DNA from: an uncultured Salinisphaerales bacterium
Lineage (GTDB): Bacteria; Pseudomonadota; Gammaproteobacteria; Nevskiales; CAJXLF01
DNA: 64,000 nt
Direction: 5' to 3'
Assembly: GCA_913055805.1 (NCBI GenBank)
Contig: CAJXLF010000001.1
Coordinates: 82,761-146,760, forward strand
The notes below the pieces were generated by a model. It made no database searches, had not been told where the DNA came from, and saw nothing but the letters and a program-made list of their open reading frames with translations. The first letter of the stretch is position 1; the number at the start of each line of letters is the position of its first letter. This document shows positions 1 through 9,054 of this stretch, one piece after another. A program made the translations under genes and the position numbers.

Positions 1-485
1 AGAACTTTCCGCGTCGTAACCGCATTATCAGCGGGCTCAGCGTCGGCGTGCTGGTCGTGGAGGCGGCCCGCAAGAGCGGTTCCCTGATCACGGCCCGCAT
101 GGCTATGGAGCAGGGGCGGGAGGTGTTCGCGATTCCCGGCTCCATTCACAATCCGCTGGCCAGGGGTTGTCATCGGCTCATTCGTGATGGCGCCATACTG
201 GTGGAATCGGCCGAAGATGTGCTGGAAGAACTCGCGCCGCAGCTGCCGATCATGGATAATGCCGCGGCACCGCGCGGTGAAACCGGGCCGGCAGGCCCGG
301 AATCTGCGCTGGATGACGACTATATAAAGCTGCTGGATGCCATGGGCTATGAGCCCGTTCACATGGACAGCCTGGTCGACCGCAGTGGTTTGACCGCTGA
401 AAGCGTTTCCTCCATGCTCCTGATATTAGAACTCCAGGGATTCGTTACGACCGCACCCGGCGGTGCTTTTACACGCAATCGATAG
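1..485 (+). CDS. dprA: DNA processing protein DprA, 3' part only
   Basis: This is the C-terminal part of DprA (Smf), the Rossmann-fold protein that binds incoming single-stranded DNA and loads RecA during natural transformation. The gene is cut by the window edge; the reading frame begins at base 3. Visible hallmarks are NFPRRNRIISGLS at the left edge, then VVEAARKSGSLITARMAMEQGREVFAIPGSI and the GCHRLIRDGA segment, all from the end of the nucleotide-binding core. The last 60 or so residues (DDDYIKLLDAMGYEPVHMDS...) form a winged-helix-like DprA C-terminal domain. The stop TAG is at 483-485, and smg follows after 20 bp, which is a common gammaproteobacterial order (dprA-smg-topA). The family call is secure; the start and full length cannot be seen. 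Confidence 0.95.
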   Translation, partial: NFPRRNRIISGLSVGVLVVEAARKSGSLITARMAMEQGREVFAIPGSIHNPLARGCHRLIRDGAILVESAEDVLEELAPQLPIMDNAAAPRGETGPAGPESALDDDYIKLLDAMGYEPVHMDSLVDRSGLTAESVSSMLLILELQGFVTTAPGGAFTRNR

Positions 486-505
486 AAGACGCTTAGGATT
501 ACACC

Positions 506-982
506 TTGGAAAACGTTCTTGATGTCCTGCTTTATCTTTTCGAGAACTACCGCGAAGGCGAGCTGGCCGACGGCGCCCTGCACGCCAATCTGAAACTGGA
601 ACTCGAACAGGCCGGTTTTCCTTCCCAGGAAGTGGATCAGGCCTTCACCTGGCTCAGTTCGCTCAGTCAGACTGAGGCTGATATGAGTTCGGAAGACTCC
701 ATATCCGATGCCATCCGGGTTTTTCCCCTGCAGGAGGCCGCGGTCATACCTGCCAGCTGCCAGGGCTTTTTGTTGCATCTGGAACAACTCGGTATCCTGT
801 CGCCGATCAGCCGTGAACAGGTCATTGATCGTCTGCTGGCGCTGGCTAACGGGGAGGCAGTCGATCTGGATCAGCTGAAATGGGTCATCCTCATGGTGCT
901 CTTCAGTCAGTCGGGCGACCGGGCGGCCTATGTTGAACTCGAAGAAATGATGTACAGCTACGATGCTGACATGCTTCACTGA
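506..982 (+). CDS. smg: Smg family protein (DUF494)
   Basis: A 158-residue protein of the Smg/DUF494 family. It begins with the typical MENVLDVLLYLFENY and ends with an acidic, aromatic tail (LEEMMYSYDADMLH). The molecular function of the family is not established; it is conserved between dprA and topA in many gammaproteobacteria, as here. The start is TTG at 506, chosen because the family N-terminus begins exactly there and no ATG or GTG precedes it in frame after the dprA stop. No signal peptide or membrane segment is visible. topA follows after 24 bp, so the two are probably co-transcribed. Confidence 0.92.
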   Translation: MENVLDVLLYLFENYREGELADGALHANLKLELEQAGFPSQEVDQAFTWLSSLSQTEADMSSEDSISDAIRVFPLQEAAVIPASCQGFLLHLEQLGILSPISREQVIDRLLALANGEAVDLDQLKWVILMVLFSQSGDRAAYVELEEMMYSYDADMLH

Positions 983-1006
983 AGATAAGGCCATTTAGCA
1001 GCAGTC

Positions 1007-3364
1007 ATGAGCAAGAATCTCGTCATCGTCGAATCGCCGGCCAAGGCCAAGACGATCAAGAAATACCTGGGGCAGGATTACGAGGTCCTTGCATCCTATG
1101 GTCATGTACGTGATCTGCTGGCCAAGGAAGGCGCAGTTGATCCGGCCAATCATTTTGCCATGCGCTATCAGGTGATTGAGCGCAACGACAAGCACGTCAA
1201 GGCCATTATCAAGGCACTCAAGGATGCCGATGCCCTGCTGCTGGCCACTGACCCGGACCGCGAAGGCGAGGCCATTGCCTGGCATCTCTACGAGATATTG
1301 CAGGAAAAGAAAGCGCTCAAGGACAAGTCCGCGCGCCGCGTGGTGTTCTACGAGATCACCAAGGGTGCCATCCAGGATGCCATCAAGCACCCGCGTGATA
1401 TTTCAGATGAGCTGGTGGATGCCCAGCAGGCGCGACGTGCGCTGGATCATCTGGTGGGCTTCAATCTTTCGCCGTTGCTGTGGCGCAAGGTCAGCCCCGG
1501 TCTCTCGGCCGGCCGCGTTCAGAGTCCGGCTCTGCGCCTGATCTGCGAGCGTGAAGAAGAGATAGAAAAATTCATCCCGCAGGAATACTGGACGGTCGAT
1601 GCCGAGGCCAGCAAGGAAGGCCTGCAGTTTCCGGCCAAGCTTGTGCAGTTCGACGGCGAAAAAGTCGAGCAGTTCACGATTACAGATGAAACGCGTGCCC
1701 GTGAAGTCGAGGCTGCGCTCAAGTCCGCCGCCAACGGCAAGTTGCAGGTCGGCAAGGTCGAGAAAAAACAGCGCAAGCGCAATCCGGCTGCACCGTTCAT
1801 TACTTCCACTCTGCAACAGGAGGCCTCGCGCAAGCTGGGGTTCTCCACCAACCGCACCATGCGCACCGCGCAGTCCTTGTACGAAGGCGTGGATATCGGC
1901 GGCGAAACCGTCGGTCTCATTACTTATATGCGTACCGACTCGGTAACGTTGGCCAATGACGCCGTCTTCGAGTTACGTGATGTGATTGCCGAGCGTTTCG
2001 GCAAGGACGCGGTTCCCGACTCGCCGCGGATGTACAAGACCAAATCCAAGAATGCCCAGGAAGCGCATGAAGCTATCCGCCCGACTTCGGCAAGGCGTCA
2101 TCCGGACAATCTGAAGAACCATCTCACCTCCGACCAGTTCCGCCTCTACGAGCTGATCTGGAAGCGTACCGTGGCCTGCCAGATGGTGTCGGCAGTGTTC
2201 GATACGGTGGCGCTGACCCTGAATCCGCCGGGCAACGACGCGCATGCTTTCCGCGCCACCGGTTCGACCCTGGTGTTTCCCGGTTTCATCGCGGTTTATC
2301 AGGAAGGCAAGGACGACGTCTCCGACGATGACGATGATCGCCGCCTGCCGCCGGTGGAGGAGGGAGAGCAGCTGGAACTGGTCGATGTACACGCCGACCA
2401 GCATTTCACCGAGCCGCCACCGCGCTACAGTGAGGCCTCGCTGGTGAAAACGCTGGAAGAATTCGGTATCGGCCGTCCTTCCACCTACGCCAGCATCATT
2501 TCCACCCTGCTCAATCGCGAGTACGTGGAACTGGACAGCCGGCGCTTCATCCCCAGCGACGTGGGCCGCATCGTCAACAAGTTCCTGACCGATCATTTCA
2601 CCCAGTACGTGGACTACGATTTCACGGCGCGCCTGGAAGACGAACTCGACGCCATTTCGCGCGGTGAAAAACAGTGGGTGCCGGTGCTGGAAGAATTCTG
2701 GGGTCCCTTCAAACAGCGCCTGGATGAGAAAGCTGAATTGTCTCGCGAGGAAGTGGCGCAGGCGCGTGAACTGGGAACCGACCCGAAGTCCGGCAAGCCG
2801 GTCACTGTGCGTCTGGGGCGTTACGGGCCGTTCGTGCAGATCGGCACCAAGGACGACGAGGAAAAGCCGAAGTTCGCCGGTTTGCGGCCGGGCCAGAGCA
2901 TGAACAGCATCACCCTGGATGAGGCGCTGGAGCTGTTCAATCTGCCGCGCGATCTGGGCGAAACGCCGGAAGGCGAGGAAATGCAGGCCAATATCGGCCG
3001 TTTCGGGCCCTATATCCGCTATGGCAAGAAGTTCGTTTCCCTCAAGGAGCCGGATGATCCCTACACAGTAAGCCGCGAGCGGGCGCTGGAGATTGTGGCC
3101 GAGAAGAAGAAGGCGGATGCCGAGCGCATTATCCAGACTTTCGATGGCTCGGATATCCAGGTGCTCAATGGTCGCTATGGCCCGTACATTACCAACGGCA
3201 AGAAGAACGCCAAGATTCCCAAGGACAAGGAACCCAAGTCGCTGACGTTGGCTGAATGCGAGGAATTGATCGCAGCCGCACCGGAGCGCAAGGGGCGCGG
3301 ACGCAGGGGCGCCAGCAAGAAAACAACGGCGAAAAAAGGCGCTAGAAAAGCTGCCGCCAAATAG
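1007..3364 (+). CDS. topA: DNA topoisomerase I
   Basis: Type IA topoisomerase (785 residues) that relaxes negative supercoils through a single-strand break. The TOPRIM domain is at the N-terminus (LVIVESPAKAKTIKKYL, then the metal-binding DPDREGEAIAWHL). The catalytic tyrosine is residue 307 in GLITYMRTDS. The cleavage and strand-passage core continues to about residue 570. The C-terminal third contains three RYGPF/RFGPY/RYGPY-type repeats (Topo_C repeats) and ends in a lysine/alanine-rich tail. The four-cysteine zinc ribbons that end E. coli TopA (865 aa) are absent: no clustered cysteines occur after the core. The call is secure, and this is a variant C-terminal architecture. Confidence 0.97.
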   Translation: MSKNLVIVESPAKAKTIKKYLGQDYEVLASYGHVRDLLAKEGAVDPANHFAMRYQVIERNDKHVKAIIKALKDADALLLATDPDREGEAIAWHLYEILQEKKALKDKSARRVVFYEITKGAIQDAIKHPRDISDELVDAQQARRALDHLVGFNLSPLLWRKVSPGLSAGRVQSPALRLICEREEEIEKFIPQEYWTVDAEASKEGLQFPAKLVQFDGEKVEQFTITDETRAREVEAALKSAANGKLQVGKVEKKQRKRNPAAPFITSTLQQEASRKLGFSTNRTMRTAQSLYEGVDIGGETVGLITYMRTDSVTLANDAVFELRDVIAERFGKDAVPDSPRMYKTKSKNAQEAHEAIRPTSARRHPDNLKNHLTSDQFRLYELIWKRTVACQMVSAVFDTVALTLNPPGNDAHAFRATGSTLVFPGFIAVYQEGKDDVSDDDDDRRLPPVEEGEQLELVDVHADQHFTEPPPRYSEASLVKTLEEFGIGRPSTYASIISTLLNREYVELDSRRFIPSDVGRIVNKFLTDHFTQYVDYDFTARLEDELDAISRGEKQWVPVLEEFWGPFKQRLDEKAELSREEVAQARELGTDPKSGKPVTVRLGRYGPFVQIGTKDDEEKPKFAGLRPGQSMNSITLDEALELFNLPRDLGETPEGEEMQANIGRFGPYIRYGKKFVSLKEPDDPYTVSRERALEIVAEKKKADAERIIQTFDGSDIQVLNGRYGPYITNGKKNAKIPKDKEPKSLTLAECEELIAAAPERKGRGRRGASKKTTAKKGARKAAAK

Positions 3365-3388
3365 TCTTTCCAGGTATTTTCCGCGGAG

Positions 3389-3417
3389 TTTGTTTGCTGT
3401 CGATATCCCGGTAAACT
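3389..3417 (+). promoter_or_regulatory. possible sigma70-type promoter for purE
   Basis: In the 92-bp gap between topA and purE there is a weak -35 TTTGTT (3389-3394), a 17-bp spacer and a -10 TAAACT (3412-3417), which would put a start site about 35 bases before the purE ATG. The same TAAACT -10 recurs upstream of rpoZ. The -35 is poor, so this is a tentative reading by eye. Confidence 0.3.
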
Positions 3418-3456
3418 AGCCCGCTTTCCTGTTTTCAACTACTGAATGTGAACACC

Positions 3457-3960
3457 ATGAGCAAGCCTTTTGTTGCCATCCTGATGGGCTCCGATTCCGA
3501 TCTTCCGACCATGGAAGCCACTGCCGAAGTACTGAAAAACTTCGGCATCCGCTTCGAAATGCGGGTGATGTCTGCACATCGTACGCCGGACGTTACCCAT
3601 GCTTATGTAAAAGACGCCGAGCAGCGTGGTTGTGCCGTGTTCATCGCTGCGGCAGGTCTGGCCGCGCATCTGGCCGGTACGCTGGCAGCCCTGACCACAC
3701 GCCCGATTATCGGCGTACCCATGAACGGTGCCCTGGACGGCCTGGACGCGCTGCTCTCCACGGTGCAGATGCCAGGCGGCGTGCCGGTCGCATCGGTGGC
3801 CATCGGCAAGGCGGGCGCCAAGAATGCCGCCTACCTGGCCGCCCAGATCATGGCCCTGGCCGATGCTGAACTGGATGCCCGCGTGAAGGCCGAGCGTGCC
3901 GAGCAGGCCGAGGTGGTCAAGGCCAAGGACGCCGCGCTGCAGGAAAAGCTGAAAGGCTGA
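3457..3960 (+). CDS. purE: N5-carboxyaminoimidazole ribonucleotide mutase
   Basis: Class I PurE (167 residues) shifts the carboxyl group of N5-CAIR to give CAIR in purine synthesis, normally after PurK. Family signatures are [12 protein letters not shown] near the N-terminus, the active-site SAHRTP segment, and [14 protein letters not shown] followed by PVIGVP-like residues ([10 protein letters not shown]). The start is the ATG at 3457; an in-frame GTG at 3448 would only add MNT and is less likely. There is no purK in the window: the next gene, after 10 bp, is tsaC. The C-terminal end ([20 protein letters not shown]) is a predicted helix typical of this family. Confidence 0.96.
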   Translation: MSKPFVAILMGSDSDLPTMEATAEVLKNFGIRFEMRVMSAHRTPDVTHAYVKDAEQRGCAVFIAAAGLAAHLAGTLAALTTRPIIGVPMNGALDGLDALLSTVQMPGGVPVASVAIGKAGAKNAAYLAAQIMALADAELDARVKAERAEQAEVVKAKDAALQEKLKG

Positions 3961-3970
3961 AGCTGGCGCC

Positions 3971-4531
3971 ATGACGCCCTGGCAGCTTCGCCAGGCAGTG
4001 CGCTGCCTGCGCAGTGGCGGTATCCTTGCGCATCCCACCGAAGGCGTCTGGGGCCTGGCCTGTGACCCGCTCAACCCCTTTGCCGTCAACCGGCTTTTAA
4101 GCCTCAAGGGCCGTGATCCGGGCAAGGGTCTGATTCTTGTGGCAGAGCGGTTTCAGCAGCTACGGCCCTATCTTCAGGCCGACCTGCCTTATCTGGAAGC
4201 GCGGGTGTTGCCGACTTGGCCGGGTCCGGTGACCTGGGTCTTACCGGCGGCAGGTTATCTGCCTGCCTGGATCACCGGCGGCCGGGATACCGTAGCGGTA
4301 CGTGTCACGGCACATCCCGTTGCGGCGGGGCTGGCGGCGGCGTTTGGCGATGTGCTGGTTTCCACCAGTGCCAATCCCAGCGGGCGCACGCCGGCCTTGA
4401 GCGCTTGCGGCGTAAGGCGACGTTTCCCGCAGGGGCTGGATTATCTGCTTGCGGGTAATCTGCAAACGCCCGGCAAACCCAGCGAGATCCGCGAAGGTAA
4501 TAGCGGCAAACTATTAAGACCTCGTTCGTAG
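3971..4531 (+). CDS. tsaC: threonylcarbamoyl-AMP synthase (YrdC/TsaC)
   Basis: A 186-residue single-domain YrdC protein. It makes threonylcarbamoyl-adenylate from threonine, bicarbonate and ATP for the t6A modification at position 37 of ANN-decoding tRNAs. Visible signatures are [36 protein letters not shown], the [10 protein letters not shown] segment and the [14 protein letters not shown] substrate-binding loop. The short length places it with TsaC rather than the longer Sua5. It lies 10 bp after purE and 13 bp before hemF, so it is likely part of a purE-tsaC-hemF-oxyR transcript. Confidence 0.94.
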   Translation: MTPWQLRQAVRCLRSGGILAHPTEGVWGLACDPLNPFAVNRLLSLKGRDPGKGLILVAERFQQLRPYLQADLPYLEARVLPTWPGPVTWVLPAAGYLPAWITGGRDTVAVRVTAHPVAAGLAAAFGDVLVSTSANPSGRTPALSACGVRRRFPQGLDYLLAGNLQTPGKPSEIREGNSGKLLRPRS

Positions 4532-4544
4532 TAAACTCGCAGCT

Positions 4545-5489
4545 ATGAGTGCTGCGAACCCATCCACGGGCGAAGTTCCCGATATCGAAGCCGTATCCAG
4601 TTACCTGCAGGATCTGCAGAACCGTATTTGTCATCGTCTGGAAGCCCTGGACGGTGCGGCGGAATTCCTTGTGGATCGTTGGCAGCGGCCCGCCGATGAC
4701 CGGTTGGGGGGCGGTGGTGACAGTCGCGTGCTGGAGGGTGGGGCGGTTTTCGAACGGGGCGGCGTGAACTATTCCTCTGTCGAGGGCAAGGCGTTGCCAC
4801 CCAGTGCCACCGCCGCGCGTCCGGAACTGGCTGGCCGCGCCTTCAGGGCGCTGGGCGTGTCACTGGTCATGCATCCGCGCAATCCCTATGCCCCGACCGC
4901 GCATGCCAATGTGCGTTTCTTTATCGCCGAGAAAGCCGGGGAGGCCGCGGTGTGGTGGTTCGGCGGTGGTTTTGATCTCACACCCTATTACGGCTTTGAA
5001 GAAGATTGCCGCCATTGGCATGAGCAGGCCAGGGCAGCCTGCGAGCCCATGGGTGAAGGGGCTTATGCGCATTACAAGCAGTGCTGTGATGAATACTTTT
5101 ATATAAGGCATCGCGACGAACCGCGCGGCATTGGCGGGTTGTTTTTCGATGACCTGAACGAGGGCGGGTTCGACCGTTGCTTCAGCTTCATGCGCAGTGT
5201 CGGCGACCATTTTCTGCCGGCCTACGTGCCTATTGTGGAACGGCGCAAGGACATGGCCTATGGCGAGCGGCAACGTGATTTTCAGTGCTATCGGCGCGGG
5301 CGTTACGTGGAATTCAATCTGGTCTACGACCGGGGCACGCTTTTCGGACTGCAGTCCGGCGGGCGCACCGAATCGATTCTGATGTCCATGCCTCCGGAGG
5401 TGCGCTGGCGTTATGCCTGGCAGCCTGAATCCGGAAGTGAAGAGGCGGCTTTGTATGAAAAGTTTCTGCGGCCGAGGGACTGGCTATGA
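4545..5489 (+). CDS. hemF: oxygen-dependent coproporphyrinogen III oxidase
   Basis: HemF (314 residues) uses O2 to decarboxylate two propionates of coproporphyrinogen III to give protoporphyrinogen IX in haem synthesis. Diagnostic stretches are [64 protein letters not shown] and the C-terminal [31 protein letters not shown]. The length matches the family (about 300). The stop overlaps the oxyR start by 4 bases (ATGA), which implies translational coupling. The cell also carries hemW elsewhere in this window, but no oxygen-independent hemN was recognised. Confidence 0.97.
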   Translation: MSAANPSTGEVPDIEAVSSYLQDLQNRICHRLEALDGAAEFLVDRWQRPADDRLGGGGDSRVLEGGAVFERGGVNYSSVEGKALPPSATAARPELAGRAFRALGVSLVMHPRNPYAPTAHANVRFFIAEKAGEAAVWWFGGGFDLTPYYGFEEDCRHWHEQARAACEPMGEGAYAHYKQCCDEYFYIRHRDEPRGIGGLFFDDLNEGGFDRCFSFMRSVGDHFLPAYVPIVERRKDMAYGERQRDFQCYRRGRYVEFNLVYDRGTLFGLQSGGRTESILMSMPPEVRWRYAWQPESGSEEAALYEKFLRPRDWL

Positions 5490-6427
5490 CACTGACTGAA
5501 TTGCGTTATCTGGTGGCCCTGGATGCCGAACGCCATTTTGGTCGGGCGGCGGAACGCAGTTTCGTCAGTCAGCCCACGCTCTCGGTAGCGCTGAAGAAAC
5601 TCGAGGATCAGCTCGGCGTGACCCTGTTTGAACGGCATCGTGGCGAAGCCCGGCCGACACCCGTGGGCGAACGGGTCATCGAACAGGCGCGGCGTGTATT
5701 GGCCGAGGCAGAGCAGATCAAGTCCATTGCCCAGGAAGGCCAGGATGAGCTCAAGGGTTCGTTGCGCGTCGGTGCCATCTACACCGTGGGGCCTTATCTG
5801 TTGCCGAATCTGGTGCCTGCATTGCACCAGGCGGTGCCTGGCATGCCGCTGGTGATCGAGGAAAACTACACAGATGTGCTGTCCAGACGTCTTAAACAGA
5901 ACGAACTCGACGTTATAATCATTGCACTGCCTTTCGGTGGCGCCGGCATCAATACCTGGCCAATTTACGATGAGCCGTTCGTTGTAGCCATGCCCCGTGC
6001 GCATGCCTGGGCGGCGCAGGATGCCATCGATCCGGATGCCCTGCATTCGGAAAACGTATTGCTGCTGGGGCCGGGGAACTGTTTCCGTGACCAAGTGCTG
6101 GAAGCCTGTCCCGATTGCCATGAGATGGAACTTGAAGGGCAGGGTACGCTCGCAGGTTCGAGCCTGGAGACGATTCGCCATATGGTGGTGAGCGGCCTTG
6201 GCATTACAGTCATGCCTTTGAGCGCTGTGGATACGAAAGGCTCCAACGATTATCTGGTCACACGCCCTTTCAGGGAGCCGGTGCCGGCACGCCGCATTGC
6301 GCTGGCCTGGCGTCGCAGTTTCCCGCGACCCAAGGCAGTGGCTGCCCTGCGTCAGGCCATTCTGGAATGTTCCATGCCTGGTGTGCGTATGCTGGTCAAT
6401 GCCGACCCGGTGACTGCGGAGGAATAG
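5486..6427 (+). CDS. oxyR: hydrogen peroxide-sensing LysR-type regulator OxyR
   Basis: A LysR-family regulator of 313 residues with an N-terminal helix-turn-helix ([36 protein letters not shown]) and a periplasmic-binding-protein-like sensor domain. The redox pair is present: Cys199 and Cys208 in [12 protein letters not shown], at the same numbering as the E. coli OxyR disulfide. In OxyR the oxidised form activates catalase, peroxidase and related genes. The gene starts inside the hemF stop (ATGA overlap), so it is expected to be made together with HemF. No oxyR target gene such as ahpC or katG is adjacent. Confidence is high because of the two cysteines and the overall OxyR-like sequence. 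Confidence 0.93.
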   Translation: MTLTELRYLVALDAERHFGRAAERSFVSQPTLSVALKKLEDQLGVTLFERHRGEARPTPVGERVIEQARRVLAEAEQIKSIAQEGQDELKGSLRVGAIYTVGPYLLPNLVPALHQAVPGMPLVIEENYTDVLSRRLKQNELDVIIIALPFGGAGINTWPIYDEPFVVAMPRAHAWAAQDAIDPDALHSENVLLLGPGNCFRDQVLEACPDCHEMELEGQGTLAGSSLETIRHMVVSGLGITVMPLSAVDTKGSNDYLVTRPFREPVPARRIALAWRRSFPRPKAVAALRQAILECSMPGVRMLVNADPVTAEE

Positions 6428-6489
6428 CCGGTGCTTGGCAAGCACCGGCAGTCAGGGCAAGCTAGGCGGGCATTGGCAAGGAGCGCAGC

Positions 6490-6879
6490 ATGTTTTTCAA
6501 AGGTAAGCGACCCGGAAATCTGGGGGTGAGGAACGGCCGGCTGGGTGATGGTCCGCACAAGCCCAACTGGGTCTGTAGTCAGACCGAACGCAGCAATCAT
6601 GTTATTGAACCCCTGCGTTTCAGCGGTTCGCCGCAAGCGGCCATGGCAGCGCTGAAACAGCTGCTGCAAAACATGCCGCGCACCGAGTTGATCGAGGAAA
6701 AGGCCGATTACCTCTACTTTGAATGCATGACCCCCCTGATGCGTTATGTGGATGACGTGGAGTTCTACTGCGATGGCCAGGTCATCCATGTGCGTTCGGC
6801 TTCGCGGCTGGGTTATTCCGACCTCAATGCCAACCGCAAGCGTATCGAGGCTATTCGCGCGGCTTATTCGCCAGAATAA
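6490..6879 (+). CDS. DUF1499 family protein
   Basis: A 129-residue protein whose middle and end match the DUF1499 pattern: PNWVCSQ near the start, a central FECMTPLMRYVDDVEFY strand pair and the closing HVRSASRLGYSDLNANRKRIEAIR. Function is unknown for the family. The ATG at 6490 has a clear AAGGAG ribosome site 7 bases upstream, so the start is well supported. No signal peptide or membrane helix is obvious. It follows oxyR by 62 bp and precedes a thioesterase gene by 2 bp, so the latter two are likely co-transcribed. Confidence 0.85.
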   Translation: MFFKGKRPGNLGVRNGRLGDGPHKPNWVCSQTERSNHVIEPLRFSGSPQAAMAALKQLLQNMPRTELIEEKADYLYFECMTPLMRYVDDVEFYCDGQVIHVRSASRLGYSDLNANRKRIEAIRAAYSPE

Positions 6880-6881
6880 AC

Positions 6882-7295
6882 ATGCCGTCCATTGATGATC
6901 TGCTGGCGGGTATTACTGCTATACCCCTGCACCGGTTCCTGGGCCTGCATGGGCTACAGGCTGCAGATGGGCAGGCCAGTCTGAAAATCACAGTGAATGA
7001 AAACACGGCCAATCCCGCTGGCGTTCTGCATGGCGGTGTGGCTTATGCGCTGTGTGATGTGGTGGCCTATGCAGCGTTGCTGACCTGTATAGAGGCCGGG
7101 GCCGGGGCGGTTACCCATGATATCCATGTGTCGGTAATCCGCGCTGCTCCATTGGGAGCCGAAGTTGAATTTCGCGGTCAGGTCGTCAGGAAAGGCGGAC
7201 GTATTGCCTTTCTGGATGCGCAAGCACTTTCCGCCGGTGAGATTATTGCCAGCGCGCGGGTCACCAAGAGTCTGTTGCCATCCGCGGAAAAGTAG
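6882..7295 (+). CDS. PaaI-type hotdog-fold thioesterase
   Basis: A 137-residue single hotdog domain of the PaaI/YdiI thioesterase type, expected to hydrolyse acyl-CoA or aryl-CoA thioesters. The hallmark loop is NPAGVLHGGVAYALCDVVAYAALL, in which the HGG motif and the following acidic residue form the active-site helix. The C-terminal strands are typical (GRIAFLDAQALSAGEIIASARVTKSLL). The substrate cannot be told from the sequence. It begins 2 bp after the DUF1499 gene and ends only 3 bp before the convergent small gene at 7299-7538. Confidence 0.85.
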   Translation: MPSIDDLLAGITAIPLHRFLGLHGLQAADGQASLKITVNENTANPAGVLHGGVAYALCDVVAYAALLTCIEAGAGAVTHDIHVSVIRAAPLGAEVEFRGQVVRKGGRIAFLDAQALSAGEIIASARVTKSLLPSAEK

Positions 7296-7298
7296 GGT

Positions 7299-7538
7299 TT
7301 AACGCCGTTTCGCGGCTTCCTCGGCAGCTTCTTCGGCGGCATCCTCGGCCCGTTCCTCAGCCTCTTCGCGGCGTTCTTCCTCGGTTTCCGGAATAACCGC
7401 GTCTTCCACTGATTCCCAGCCCTCCTCGATTTTGGAACCGACTGATTCGGCGGCGTCCTCAATATCGTCCCACTCCAGGGCTGCGGCAGGCGCACTGAGC
7501 AGGGCCAGCATCAATAAGGCTGTCATTCTGGTAGCCAT
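7299..7538 (-). CDS. small acidic exported protein of unknown function
   Basis: A 79-residue protein with a clear N-terminal signal peptide (MATRMTALLMLALLSAPAAALEW, cleavage likely after AAA or AAL). The mature part is acidic and then Glu/Arg/Ala-rich (EERREEAEERAEDAAEEAAEEAAKRR), predicted to be one long helix. The ATG at 7538 has a good ribosome site (GGGAGA, 6 bases upstream), which supports it as a real gene rather than a chance frame. I do not recognise a family. The repetitive charged helix could be a cell-envelope or protein-contact element, but this is inference only. Confidence 0.6.
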   Translation of the reverse strand: MATRMTALLMLALLSAPAAALEWDDIEDAAESVGSKIEEGWESVEDAVIPETEEERREEAEERAEDAAEEAAEEAAKRR

Positions 7539-7644
7539 CGCATTCTCCCGACATATGGTGAAGGACGGTACTTATGGACCTGTTTCACAGGCGCTTGTTC
7601 CACCGCATCTTTTCCGGCGGCTGCAGCCTGCTATGCTTGGAGGC

Positions 7645-9054
7645 ATGAGTAAGCGACTGCGGTATTGGCTGCTTTGTCTGCCGGCCCTGCTTTTATTGAC
7701 GGGGGCTGAAAAAGGCGAGGATTCTCCTGTGCCTGCTGCTTCCGGCCATGGCCTGGTAGTGGATATTGCCGGGCCCATCGGGCCGGCCGTGAGCGACCAT
7801 GTGGTCAAGGCCATTCACCGTGCGCAGAACGAGAACGCAGCGGTACTGGTATTACGCATGGATACGCCGGGGGGGCTGGACACCGCCATGCGCGACATCG
7901 TCAAGGCAATTCTCAATGCCACGGTGCCGGTGGTGGGTTATGTTGCTCCGGGTGGCGCGCGTGCCGCCAGCGCCGGCACCTATATCCTTTACGCCACGCA
8001 TATAGCGGTCATGGCGCCGGCTACCAATCTGGGCGCTGCCACACCCATTCCGGTGGGTGCGCCTACTCCACCGACCGCACCCAATCCCGATCAGGAGCCG
8101 GAAAAGGAAAAAGCGCCGAAATTACCCGAGGGCGATGCCGCCCAGCGCAAGATGGTCAACGATGCTGTGGCCTACATCCGCAGCCTGGCGGAGAAACGCG
8201 GCCGTAATGCCGAGTGGGCGGAAGAAGCGGTGCGCAGCGGTGCCAGCCTGAGTGCGGAGAAGGCGTTGCAGATGAACGTGATCGACCTGCTGGCTGAAGA
8301 TATGCCGACACTGCTGAACAGCATTGACGGCCGCGAGGTGCAGCTGGCCCATGAAATCCGCAAGCTGCAGACTGCCGGGCGCTCTGTGGAAATCATCGAG
8401 CCCGATTGGCGCACCGAACTGCTGGCCATCATCACCAATCCGACGGTGGCCTATATCCTGATGATGATCGGTATCTACGGTCTTATTCTGGAAGGCTATA
8501 ACCCCGGCGCCATCGTGCCCGGAGTGGTGGGCGCCATCTGCCTGCTGCTGGCGCTGTTCGCTTTCCAGGTCCTGCCGGTCAACTATGCCGGCCTGGCGCT
8601 TATCGTGCTGGGTTTGGTGCTGATGATAGCGGAGGCTTTCGTGCCCAGTTTTGGTGTGCTGGGCTTCGGCGGTCTGGCAGCATTTGTGTTTGGCTCCATC
8701 ATGCTCATGGACACCGGCGTGCCCGGTTACCAGGTGCCGATTGCACTCATAGCGGCGACGGCAACGGCCGGTGCCCTGGCTATTGGAACGACAGTTTTTC
8801 TGCTGATGCGCGCCCGTAAACGTGTTGTGGTGACCGGCAGTGAGGCAGTGATCGGCGCGGCGGCGGAAGCCGTGGACGATTTCCGGCCCGCGGGCGACGG
8901 CTACGAAGGCAGCGTCTGGCTGATGGGGGAAATCTGGCATGCCTACAGCCCGGAGGCGGTTGGCAAGGGTCAGCATCTGCAGGTTATTGCACGTGAAGGT
9001 TTGAAGGTGAATGTGTCGCCCGTTTCAGGGTTACAGCAAGGAGGAACAGCATGA
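7645..9054 (+). CDS. NfeD-family membrane protein with ClpP-class serine protease domain
   Basis: About 469 residues from the ATG at 7645. Order of parts: signal peptide (KRLRYWLLCLPALLLLTG); a ClpP-like serine protease domain (residues 30-230) with LRMDTPGGLDTAMRDIV and the serine-containing GGARAASAGTYIL; several membrane helices (WRTELLAIITNPTVAYILMMIGIYGLILE onward); and a C-terminal NfeD OB-fold domain beginning near VVTGSEAVIGA. This is the long NfeD1b type, whose known homologues cleave stomatin-like membrane proteins. A longer open frame extends upstream to 7432, but it lacks a signal peptide at its start. GGAGG lies only one base before the chosen ATG, so the exact start is a little uncertain. 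The slipin gene overlaps its stop by 4 bases. Confidence 0.9.
   Translation: MSKRLRYWLLCLPALLLLTGAEKGEDSPVPAASGHGLVVDIAGPIGPAVSDHVVKAIHRAQNENAAVLVLRMDTPGGLDTAMRDIVKAILNATVPVVGYVAPGGARAASAGTYILYATHIAVMAPATNLGAATPIPVGAPTPPTAPNPDQEPEKEKAPKLPEGDAAQRKMVNDAVAYIRSLAEKRGRNAEWAEEAVRSGASLSAEKALQMNVIDLLAEDMPTLLNSIDGREVQLAHEIRKLQTAGRSVEIIEPDWRTELLAIITNPTVAYILMMIGIYGLILEGYNPGAIVPGVVGAICLLLALFAFQVLPVNYAGLALIVLGLVLMIAEAFVPSFGVLGFGGLAAFVFGSIMLMDTGVPGYQVPIALIAATATAGALAIGTTVFLLMRARKRVVVTGSEAVIGAAAEAVDDFRPAGDGYEGSVWLMGEIWHAYSPEAVGKGQHLQVIAREGLKVNVSPVSGLQQGGTA

Noticed and set aside
5411..6445. 344-codon minus-strand open frame opposite oxyR
   Set aside because: Shadow of oxyR, with His/Arg/Gln-rich composition and no recognisable domain.
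7432..7644. Longer N-terminus for the NfeD protein
   Set aside because: The extra 71 codons lack similarity and would bury the signal peptide inside the protein; they also overlap the opposite small exported gene.
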